Assembly: GCA_037576195.1 (NCBI GenBank)
Contig: CM075101.1
Span: 46,128,001-46,192,000 of the forward strand
DNA from: Phytoseiulus persimilis
Taxonomy: Eukaryota > Arthropoda > Arachnida > Mesostigmata > Phytoseiidae
Reading direction: 5' to 3'
DNA: 64,000 bases
The notes under the pieces were generated by a model. The model was not told where the DNA came from. It saw nothing but the letters and a program-made list of their open reading frames with translations, and made no database searches. Made by a program: the position numbers and the translations under genes. Below are positions 10,986-21,800 of this stretch, one piece after another (the stretch's first letter is position 1; each line of letters opens with the position of its first letter).

Positions 10986-13900
10986 CTGTTAAGAGCAGTT
11001 TGCTGAGGCGCCGCTCGATGATGTGGAACATACTTTGGCTGAAGTACATTAGATTATTACTGCTTAGATTGAGCTCTTCTAGCACGATCAAATTGTTGAA
11101 AGCATCCGCTGCGGCCCATCGGATGTTGTTGTTGCTCAGGTCAAGTCGTTTCAGACCCACCAGAGAATCGAGAACAATCTCCTGAATTTTAACTAGTTTG
11201 TTGTTGGCGACGTCCAGCGACTCGAGCAGAGCCAAATCGACCGGAAACGCCTGCAGTTCTGTCAATTTGTTCTGGGAAAGGTTGAGATACTTGAGAGCAA
11301 ACAGTCCCTGGAGCCGTTCAGTCGGAAGCACCTCGATGTGATTCTCGCTGAGGTCAAGCGAGACGAGCCTCCGGAGCGGACGGAGCGCTCCGGGAGAGAC
11401 CTTATTGATGCGGTTGTGAGCGAACGAGAGCAGCGTCAGTTCGGGAAAGCTGTGCATGTCGTTCGTCGCTAGAATGGACACGTTCCCGAAGGACAGATCT
11501 AGCTCCTCGAGTGCTGGGAGCAGGCCGCCGCTGGCGAAATCTTCCCGCACCCTGGTCATCGGGTTGCGGGAGAGTCTGAGAACTCGCAGCTTGGCCATCT
11601 GAACGGCTCCGTCGACGATGGCGTTCGGGATGTAGGAGAAGTCGTTCCCGTCCAGGTCGAGCTGTTCCAAGCCGGTGGTGTTTCTGAATAGGTGGTAAGG
11701 CAGGGTGCGCAGGCGGTTCGAGCCGAGGTCGAGGAAGCGCAGTCCAGACTCGTCGAACACGTCGTTGTTGATTGAGCCGATCAAATTATTCGACAGATCC
11801 AGCCGTTCGAGGGCGTGGAGGCCTTTGAGGCATCCGCTCCGGAGGATGGTTATGTTGTTTCCGGCCAGACGGAGCGTTTCCACCTGGGCGTTAATTGAAT
11901 CTGTCGGAATAGCCGTGAGAGAATTGCCTTCGAGGGAAAGTTCGCGCAGAGGCAGACCACTCAGGAGCCCCTGTCGGAGAGAGGAGACGTTGTTGTGTCC
12001 CGCGCGCAGGGTGTGCAATGAGCCCAGTCGTTCGAATAAGCCCACCCGATTTAGGTTGATGTGTGACGCGGACAAGTCGAGCTCCTCGAGGGAGGTCATT
12101 TTGTCAAACAGACCCTCGACCAGTTTCGAGGGAGTCGTGCCAGCCAGCCGTAAGAGTCGCAGCTGGCTCAGACCCGAAAGGCGCAACACCTTGATGGGGT
12201 TCCCCGAGAGATCGAGCACCTCGAGGCCTGTCAGGCCGTCGAAGGCCCCGTTCTCGATCGAGTTCAAGCCCGAGTTGGATAAATTCAATGCCTGCAGGCC
12301 GGGGATGGTGCCGAACGTGTCCGGCCCGACCGCGCCGAGTTGGTTGTGGGCCAAGTCGAGCACTCGGAGTCGGCCCAAATAGGAGAACGAACCCTTCGCC
12401 ACGGTGGTCAAGTTGTTCCGTTTCAGCAAAAGCTCCTCGAGGCTCTTCAGGCCTCGGAAAGTCGAAACTCGCAGCGCTCTGAGTTGGTTGCCGCTGAGGT
12501 CGAGGAACGTGCATTCGGCGAGACTGTCGAAGGCGCCGTCCTCGATATCGGCCACGTTGTTGCCGTCGAGGTAGAGACGCGTCGTTGATGTCAGGTCCCG
12601 GAACATGTCGACCCGGAGCCGTCGGAGCTTGTTCGAGCGGATTTCGAGCATTTCGAGCTTCGTTTGTCGGCTCAGCGGCGTGCTCAGGCTGCTCAGATCG
12701 CTGAGCTGGTTCAGGCTGAGGAAGAGCGAGCGGAGGTTGGAGCCGACCCGGATGAGGATGTCGTGGATCTCGAGCAGCTTGTTGCCCTGCAGGTTGAGGT
12801 GTTGGAGGGCGGCGAGTCCGGCCAGCGCCTCGGGCTCGATCGACTCGATGCGGTTGTTCTGCAGATGGAGCTCCTCGAGATTGGCCAGCGGGAAGAACAC
12901 CCCTCGACGGACCTTTTTCAGGTAGTTGTGCTGCAGACGGAGGTCGCGCAACTCGTCGAGCTGTCGGAAAGTGCCGACTTCGAGCTCGGCGAGGAGGTTG
13001 TTGTCCAGCGAGAGCGACCTCAGCTCGCCGCTGGCCCGGAACAGGGCCGGCGACACGGACCGCAGTCGATTGAATGACAGCTGCAGTTGGCTGAGGCGTT
13101 CGAGGCCTTCGAAGGCGCCGAGCTCGATTTGCTCGATGGCGTTGTTTGGCACGAACAGAATCGATATGTTCTGGCAGTTGGTGAAGGTGTCGTTGCGCAG
13201 CCGGAGGATATTGTTATTCGATAGCAGCACCTCGCGCAGCTGCGCCATGTTTTGGAAGGGGCCGTCGTCGACGCCATGCAAATGGTTTGAGCCCAGCTCG
13301 ATGGTGCGCAGCTGGGTCAGCGGGCGCAAAATCGACGGGTGCAGCCACTGAACGAAGTTCTGGCCGAGGTCGAGCGACTCGATCTCGCGGCTGTGCTCGA
13401 ACGTCCCGTTCGTCACCTGGCTGATCTCGTTCTGGAACAGGGAGAGCGAGCGCAGGCGCGGCATCGAGGCCAGGCTCCGGTTCGTCAGCGACGTGAGCCG
13501 GTTCTGGCTCAGGTCGACCGTCTGCAGGTTGATGAAGCGCGTCAGGCCGTCGTCGATGATGTCGGCGATCAGGTTGCCGACGAGCTTCAGCACTTTGAGC
13601 GCCTGCAGCCGCCGCAACGCCATGAACGGGAACAGCGGCAACCGGTTGTTGCTCAGGTTCAGGTCCTCCAACGAGGACTCGAGCCCACCGAACGCGAACT
13701 CGGCCAGCTGGCTGATCTCGTTGTTCTGCAGCATCAACGACCTGAGCTGCAGGCCGTAGAACGAGTAGCTCTCGACGTCGACGATCGAGTTCGAGTCCAA
13801 CTCGAGCGTGCGTAACGTTTTCACGTTTTTGATGGCTCCGCGCGGAAGCTCCTTGAGATCGCAGTTGGAAATGGTCAGCGACAGCAGCGAGTTCTCGAGG

Positions 13901-14265
13901 CCGAGGAACGCGCCGTCGTCCAGTCGGTGCAGAGCGCTGTTCGAGATGTGCAGCGTCGAGATCTTCTTGCCGACGAACATCCCCTTGGGGAAGACGTTGC
14001 CCGCGACGTCAACTTTGACCAACGTCAGCTGTCTCAGCGGCCCGGTGATCTTCGACAGGGCGTTGCGGAGCCGCTGTTCGCTGACGTCGGCGCACTCGAG
14101 GAACAACGCGTCCTCGAAGTCGTAGCAGAGACACGGCGTGATGTCCACGTCAGGGCCCACGCAGCCGCTAGTTAGCCGGCTGGCGTTCTGAGCCCGGCCG
14201 AGGCCCAGCGCCAGCACGATGGTCCAGAGGGTGGCGGCCAGCGCACAGAGTTTCTGTGTCGCCAT
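10986..14265 (-). CDS. atk: Artichoke/chaoptin-type giant leucine-rich-repeat protein, main exon
   Basis: This exon encodes residues 1-1093 of a 1340-residue protein. The ATG at 14265 opens a hydrophobic signal peptide (about 1-25, ending near GLGRAQ). It is followed by a cysteine-containing N-terminal cap (Cys 35, 45, 47, 58) with a CYDFED/LFLEC pattern that I associate with arthropod Artichoke proteins. From about residue 75 to 1090 the sequence is continuous 24-residue LxxLxLxxNxL repeats, roughly 40 by length, with several N-linked glycosylation sequons. No repeat is interrupted by an intron. Codons are strongly G/C-ending. Such LRR ectodomains act in cell adhesion or in apical extracellular-matrix and sensory organ assembly. 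Length is a little short of what I recall for Drosophila Artichoke (about 1500 residues). Other candidates are chaoptin or another arthropod LRR receptor; membership of the family is much surer than orthology. Confidence 0.9.
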
Positions 14266-14386
14266 TCTTTCTCCAGCTTGTACGTTTTAGCTTGTCATCC
14301 TCCACATTAGGGCCAGCCTCCCCGTCGTCCTGGCAGCCCTTGTCCCGGTTGTCGACGGCGTCGTCACGAGCATTTTGTGCGCATAC
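14266..14386 (-). other. Probable 5'UTR part of the LRR exon, with acceptor and uORFs
   Basis: Upstream of the ATG on the minus strand, a pyrimidine tract ending CTCCCTTTCAG (AG at 14388-14387) looks like a good splice acceptor, so the coding exon probably begins at 14386 after a 5'UTR intron. The 121-nt leader contains two short upstream open frames: 14384-14364 (6 codons plus stop) and 14373-14287 (28 codons plus stop). Both end before the main ATG. The first exon and promoter lie further upstream and were not located. Confidence 0.5.
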
Positions 14387-14580
14387 CTGAAAGGGAGCGA
14401 GAGCGTCATCAGAAAGATCCCGTCTGTCTCCCGCCGGAACACGGGACTCAATCTCCCCACATCGCAATGGGAAAACCGTTCGGGCGTCGATATTCGGGGT
14501 GTTCCTAAGTGTTCCTGCTTTCGCTTCGAAGCAACTTGGCCGCGCGACGCAGTTCGCTGCGTGGGGGGACGAGCGTGGTA

Positions 14581-14582
<2 letters not shown>

Positions 14583-14611
<29 letters not shown>
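14583..14611. repeat. Poly-G run of 29
   Basis: Twenty-nine consecutive G on the plus strand, the longest homopolymer in the window. It lies about 200 nt beyond the inferred acceptor of the LRR gene, in the presumed 5'UTR intron or promoter region. Such a tract can form G-quadruplex structures and is prone to length error in sequencing. Confidence 0.95.
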
Positions 14612-17600
14612 AGGGCTCCGTACTTTATTATTCGAGGGTTTCGCGACTCTCCCAGAAGGAGCGATCTCGTGCGGCCATAATCCGAGAGGAAACTCGTTGA
14701 TCACTCGACTGTCAGAGCTCAGTCCTCCCGGGGTACATATCGGATAATGAGACGCAGTATTCTGTACGCCGGAGACTAAATAAGCATTCGGCTCTTTCCT
14801 CTGGTCTCCTTTGTCTATACGTTGGCCGGCGGGGAAGTCGATACTCGGCCAACCGCCGAACGAGAAGAAAAAGGCGGCTCTGGCGACGACGAGGAGCCAG
14901 GAGGCTTATACCGAACGTTGGCCAACGGAACCGGCGAAAGAACGAACGAACGAACTAACCAGCCAGCCTATTAGGGCTTAGCGCACCTGAGACTGTGGCC
15001 TTGTTATTATATACCTACGGTTACATTCCCCAACGCTGATGCACTTACGCGAAGGAGCACGTTTATCCGCGCACGTACGCACAGACGCCCCAAGTAATTA
15101 AGCTCAGTCATTAGCAAAGAAGATCGGTTGTATAGTTTTCATCCGTACGCTGTATGCGGTGTCGCAGATGCGCGGACCAGGCCGAGACTGCTCCCAGACA
15201 GGCCCTCGGGGCCCTCCACCTTCCCCGAGGTCCACGCTTCCCCGCGCGCCTCTCCTGCTCACGGATTCCCTCGACCGGTCACGAGGATTTTAGCGCGGTC
15301 GAAGGCTTTCGCGTTTCGCGGGTTTGCGAATGAGCCAACGGCATGAAAGTTCACGCTTTCGACTCACTCAGCTCCTAAGCGTCCGAGGCGTGCATACGGA
15401 AAGAAAGAAAGACGACGAGCAAAGAGGGCAACCGAGGTAAAAACCCCTCCACGCCAGGGCTCCTTCGCACTTGCCACTCAACGAGGGCACATCGCCGTCT
15501 CCTTTTAAGCGGCCTGCCTTACCACCCTGTAGCACTTATTAGGCAGAACGAGACCTGACCGCCACCCCGCCTGCAGCCTCCGGATAATAAACACGGAACG
15601 GGTTGTCCAAGCAGAAGCCCCTCGAACGAATCGCGGGACGGCAAGCAGCAAGATTGCCAAACCCGCCGGGCGACACACCCTCCTCCTGAGGGTGCGAAAA
15701 GGACGCATGTTCGAACAGGCCATGTCCGTGCACAGTCAGGCCCTGTTTTTCCCGGAGCCTATGTGCGTGAAAGAGTCCACCGACGCCCGGGAAGACGTAA
15801 ACAGAGAGACGACGGCAGGGTACCCCCGCCACACACGAGCGAAGGTAACTACGGCGTGATGCATGCATACATGAATGTAATGAGGCTGTATGGCGTGCGC
15901 TGTCGCTTCCCTTCATGGCCTCTCCCAGTGCTTCCGTTCGTCGTTCTCCTTGTCGGCGCATGTGCGTGTCCGCATCATGCAACGTCGTAATTCACGTGAC
16001 CGTTCAGCAGAACGGCTGTGTGGCGGTGGAGTTTCTCAGAGGAATGGCATCGCGTTGAACCTAGATGGTGCTCCGGATCGCGCGCCAGCTTCCTGCTTGA
16101 GACTCATGCGGAGACCGTTAGACTCCCAATCACCGTCAGCTCTCGGTCGATTCCGCTGATGGATTGGCAGAGGCTTTTTCGAACATATCTCGGCCAACGT
16201 TCCTGATATCAGCCATGGTCCTAGAATTTCGAATCCGAGTGAGACCTTCCGCAGAACTAGGAACATGAAAGATTTCCCGCAATGGATGCAGAGTGGTTGT
16301 TTGATGAGTGGTCGTTTTTACATTCAATCTCGTCCTCGCAGCCGTTCTTCCTCGTCGCTCGTCAAGAGCATCGGAAGAACTTTGAGTCGTCAGAAAGTTA
16401 CGGAAGTTTTGATGAAGAACGCCGGCGAATTCTGTCAGTCTGTCAGGGAGAAAATCGCTTGTTCAATCGATAGCTGTCGATAGTAGCACGCTCTTCACGC
16501 CGATGAGCGAGTGTGTGGCGACTGAGGATCGGGAGGGGCTGGGAACCCCGATGACGGAAGGGCTGAACGAATGGAAAAGGGAGAACTCACGCTTTGGGAG
16601 ACCGGGAGCCAAGATCCCGATTGCTGGCCCCGTTTCCGCCTCTGACGAATTAATTCCGCTTGATAACGCTCACGCACACAGAAACACTCGGAGCCGAGTT
16701 CCGCAGAAGAAGTGCAGAAGACGGACACCAACGCCAACAACAAGAACGCCGAGTCTCATCTCCGAGCGGCTGCTTTACCTCGCCGCTGGCATCGGGCTCC
16801 GCTTCTTCATCATAATCTTCTTCATCTGGTTCTTGTATTTTCTCTCGGTGTTCCTGTTTCTACTACGTCCGATCCCAGTCGCAATGTTAGCCTAATCACC
16901 AACTGCAGCGTCTGGCGACTTGCCGACACGGCCTAAGTAACCGAATGGATGCGTTTCCTACGTTAGCTCGCTTCTTTATACTAATTCCCCGCGCTAGGGG
17001 CTTGAGGGAACCGTTTTGGGAGAGCGGTAACCGGCGCCCTCCTCCCCCCCGGCGAATCGAAAAACTGAACGACTGCCTCGACGTCTGTCCGACGAACTGG
17101 GATTTTCATTTAATTGGATTGTATGGAATACAGCGAGATTCCTCTTAGCGGAAGTGGTCGAGCAGCGGACCTCATGGCGTGTTACGGAGCGGCGTGATCC
17201 GTACGAAACGCTTTTCACTAGCGATGCTCGCGAACCGCGGCTCAGAATTCCGAGAGCAGGAAGCCTCCGTCGACAGTTTCGAGGCTGGAGAAGGAGAACG
17301 GTGGGTAATGAAGTTCGGCTCGAGTCAGATAAAGCTTCTTCGCCTTCGTCAGTCATTCAGTGAGCTCGCCGGCCGGCCGCCCGGCAGGAAGGCGAGTTAG
17401 CGGACAGGCAGCGGCATGCGAGGGAGAAACAGGCCCGTTCGTGCGTGCGTGCTTGCGCCTCCACGCTCTCTGGATGTCTTGCTTTTGTACCAGCAGCTGG
17501 CGGCTGGGTCGTTCTGTCGCTCGGAAGAGTGGCCGGTGACTCACTAGGATATAACTAAATGTGTTGTCGTTCGCCATTGTTCTCAATGAATGGCTTGCTT

Positions 17601-18832
17601 TCGCGTTCCCTTCATCGTTTTCAGTGTCCATTTCGTTGAGAGGTTCCTTTCCTTTCTTCTTCATCTACTTAAGGTTCGCACACGTTGCCCTCTTCATGAG
17701 CATCTCAGCCGCTCCTTCACCTTGGGCCGAGACGAGCGAAATCGAAATGGCACCGCGGAACTCCAACGGTCTCTCTCAATGTCCAGGGGATAGCAACTGC
17801 TCCCGTCTGGCATGAAAGTTGTGATTCCATATTTGGGGAGCGTAGAAGGGGCGCCGAGGTTCCTCCGTCGAGTGCGCGCAGCCCTAGGATTTCTCCGGAT
17901 TCGGAACTGAGTTCCGAGCTCTCTCGCCAGCCCGCCAGCTGCGTAAATGCTTCCGCAGATAGCCTTCCTTTATGGTTACTTGGAGCAAGCAGTAAATCTG
18001 TCGACAGGCCAGGCTCGAACGTTGCCCGCGGGCATACATACTCGAGTGCCCGGAGAGAAACATACATATATACCCGCCAGCAGATATGGGAGATCTATTG
18101 AGACACAGTCATGCATGCTTGCTGGCTGGCTGTATGCACGAATGCCCGCACCTTCGTTCGCGGAGATTCCGGCCAACCACTGCGAAACAAATGAATCAGG
18201 TAAGCTGATTGCCCGTCAGCTCATCAGGGAGTCATCAACGCCGCTCTTTATTGGAAGCGAACACGACTGCGACCGTCTCTGAGGGTTAATTGAAGTGATC
18301 AAGGACACGTGACAGGCAAAATATGATGACAGGACAACGGAGCGGGAGCTGTGCCTTCTGGCGGAGCCCGAACCCTTTCCGGCTCTCGTCTCGCGCAACT
18401 TCGGCACGCAATTTGATTTTGTCTCGGTATTCTGCCCCGCGCGTTTCGGTGGAGTTTTCCATCAGAAGCTCAGCAGCTCCAAGTCGCCCCTAGCTGTTTG
18501 GCCGTTCCACTGTCTGAGCCCTATGGTTGCCGGGAGGCCGTCTAGGTGGTTTGCTAACTCAGTGACTTGCTCCCGGCCGGATCCAACGCCGGTCTGTAGT
18601 TCTGCCTGGCTGGCTCGTCGGTTGGGCAGGCGGGCGTTCGAGTAGACGGTTGACCTATCTGATATATGAGTGGAATAGAGAGCCGGGGGCTGAGGAGGTG
18701 GAGAGAGAGCGAGTCGTCCGTCCGGCCGTACATGACATCCGACAAATGAAAGACGAACCCTGTGACGACCGTTCCTTCATCAAGTTGAATCTCTCCGCGA
18801 GCCACGGCCCACCAACACAGGCCGACTAGCTG

Positions 18833-18850
18833 CGGTCGGTCGGTCGGTCG
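18833..18850. repeat. GGTC tetranucleotide microsatellite
   Basis: About four and a half tandem GGTC units. A similar repeat occurs at 43957-43975. Each lies just outside the duplicated 12.4-kb block. Confidence 0.85.
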
Positions 18851-21800
18851 TACGGCCGGGAAAGCGGACGAGCCGACATCGGAGACTAACTTGGGATCAG
18901 AGCGAGGAAAGAACAGACATGGGAAGAAGGATAGTTGACTAAAAGGTTCCGTATGCGGGGCGCCCAGCTGAGGATCTTGCGGATGACTGCCCGGATCCTC
19001 TGATGGGAAGGGGTGAAGCTGAAACGGGGCGCAAAAGGCAAATCTACTCTCGAAGAAAACTCTGACAGGCTCCGCGAGGTCGGGGGTGCCGTGGAGAAGG
19101 TTTCAACGCGCATGGAGAGACAGAACGGAGCCTTGAGGGGTCCTGGGGGGGAGAGGGAATTCTCGCGGGGCAAGAAGTAAATGGGATCTTTAAAGAAACG
19201 TATAGCCGGTCGAGGGCGCCGGAGGGACTACGAGAGGGCAGGGTTTGCAAACGAACCCTGACCCCGGCTCTCTCGTTCGCCCGGCCGCACGACTGACTGA
19301 GTGACGGCTTTCGACGCAATTACATCAGAGCAGAGGCAGGAAGAATACGAGGGAACGCAATATCTTCCTCTGTGTCTGGTTGGTATTTTGTGCAAGTGGC
19401 CGTTGGCAAAGCGATCGGGCGGGCGGGCGATTGGGCGGTCTACATGACCCGCGCTGTCGGGAGGAATGCGCCAACGAACATATTATCTTCGAGATCGCTT
19501 CGCATAGCGGCATCGCACCTCCGGAGGCGAGACTTCTCCTCCTTTGATAGACTTCCAGCCCGCGCGCCGCCCGAAGTCGGCGAATCGGGTGAGAGCAGCA
19601 GCTGCCGAGCGTCCGGCAGATGTGAGCGGGAAGAGCTCGGGGAAGTTGAGCGGGGAGGCGCTCCGACCGAGCGACCATCTATCACCTAATGGCTCTGCTA
19701 ACGAACTGTACAGCAGCCTTTTTTGCCGTCGTGAGGTGAGAGCCGGCGAGCGAAACAGCTAAACAGCTCGTTGAGTCTCCCGTTGGTTGGCTTCTTCATT
19801 CAACACCATTAGCGGCACTCTCGGCGTTTTGCCTTTCAAAAACCAGCCTCCGGTGTTCTGTTTTTTCCTCATAAGGAAAAAAAACGCTCTCCCGATCCGT
19901 TCCAGCCCCGCCACGCGCGGCCCCTCGAGCCTTGTCGGCTGCAGCGGCCTGCAAGTCGTTGTTCTCCGATGATCTCCCGGTGATCGCAAACTTGTTCTCT
20001 GCCGCACCCGTTCATTATGTCGAACGAAAATCACGCGCTCGTTCGGACTCACTTCTGGCGAAGTTCGCTTCCATCGTCTTTCCGTCATCATCTCCGATCT
20101 CGTGTTCAATTGACTTATCTTGTCGCTCTGATAATCGCATTATGAGCCCCCCACCTCCCACGCTCGCTCGTCACAACAGCATTAGTCTCCCTATGTCCAG
20201 CGCGCTCATTCTCATCAGGTCAGACACCATTATCAGTCGCGTCATGATCAAATCTCAGAGCGTAGATTGTCCTGCGGGTTTGCAGGGTTGTGTACATGGA
20301 TACATCCCCTCCGTGAGAAGGAAAGCTCCACGAAACTTGGCGCAGGAGAACCTCTCCCCCCCCTTCCAGTGCCCCTGAGGGGGGGGGGTCCTCGCCGTGC
20401 GAAACTCAGGACTTCCTTTGCTCATTCTGGACTCCAAGAGGATCTTGTTGATACACAAGCGCCCGTCCGACGACTTCCGAGCACAACCCCATGACGCAGC
20501 ACGGAATGCCCCCGCAGGGGAATCTGAAGAAGGTAAGCGCTCCTCCCAACTATTTCGAAACTTCCGCCATAATTCTCCCTGGGACCCCGTGGAGCTTTTG
20601 GCAAAGTTTCTCCTTCGAGCCCCGGAGTCTGAATCAAGCCCTCCCGCCTATGCTGAGTTGAGCTTTGAATATTTTGTCGCAGGATTTCATAACGACTCGA
20701 ATAGGTCAGAGAGTCATCTCCAATCGAGGTTCTCTGTTAGTTGCTCGCAATCAGCCCCCGCCAGCTCCCGATAAGTCTCTCCGGTGAATGCCCGCCGACA
20801 CGCGTTCATCAAAAGGCCTGGAACAGCTTCCGCTTCCGGAGTTCGACGAATCGTAGCCGCGTTTGTCACCTGCGCGACGATTGCGTGACCCGAGCTGGCC
20901 GGACAGCCCGACTGGAGAGTTAAAAAGAAGACGGAAATGCGACTGCGAATCGAGTTACCCAACGCCTCGATCCGAACATAATCCTCTTCCGGTCTGTTGC
21001 TCGTCGAACTTCCAGGCTTTCTGGCAACAGCTCTCATTAATCCACTCACCGGCACAGCGAGCCTCCGAGCGAACTAAGTGGAGAACAGTACAGCCAGAGA
21101 TAACCAGCAGACTTGGTCAAGATCGAGTTCGGATTGAACGCAGGAGAGACATCGGAGCCGAAGCTCTCACTTCACAATCTTCAAGAACACGGTCAGATGG
21201 TTCCCTCGGCGGGGGAGGGGGGAAGGAGAACGCCACGAGCTCCGTCCTCTGCCCTCAATCTCTGCGTCTTGGGTTCCGCTGTCATCTTTTTTTTTTATGG
21301 CGAACATATCGCTCAAGCCGAGACGACAGCGAGGAGTTGGAGAACGTGGAATAAGGGTGACGGATAAGGACGAACAAGGAGTTCCCTGACGGAGGGTTTC
21401 CGTCGGTATCGTTCCGGTTACCGCTCCATCTGCGAATCGCTCGACTCTGTCGCTCGTGATTCACTCAACGAGCGGTTGTTCCGTCCGAGAAGTACGGATT
21501 CCAGCAGCTGCGATCGTCGATTCCCGTTCCGGATTGCGCCAAACTCCGTCCCAGGATCAGTTCGCGAGTTTCCCGGGATGAGCTGAACGTTGGGCTCGAT
21601 TCAAACGACTTGAGCTGCGGAGGGAGGGGTCCTCTGATCGGGAGAGGTCTCACGGCAGAACTTCGGACGATGCTCTCTGCAGCGAGTCCGGTCCACCGAG
21701 AAAATGTTTCAAACTGGAGTCAAAAGGCTTCGTTGGCAAAGAGTAACAGAGCGGGGGAGACCGAAGCGACGACCGGTGTGAAAAGAAGAGGGGGAGGGGT

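Larger units (their letters stand above)
14387..19102. other. Gene-free stretch upstream of the LRR gene
   Basis: No coding exon supported. The promoter and first non-coding exon of the LRR gene are expected somewhere here, but I cannot place them. The stretch holds a 29-G run, a GAAC tetranucleotide patch near 14938-14955, GGCTGG/TGGCTGGC patches near 18118-18130 and a GGTC repeat at 18833-18850. A hydrophobic open frame at 16503-16895 is a by-product of T/C-rich DNA. Confidence 0.55.

Noticed and set aside
11705-14175. Plus-strand open frames of 80-225 codons
   Set aside because: Antisense shadows of the LRR exon; its biased codon use keeps the complementary frames open.
16503-16895. Hydrophobic, membrane-like open frame
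   Set aside because: The hydrophobicity comes from T/C-rich DNA (TTC, CTT and ATC codons). No start or splice context.
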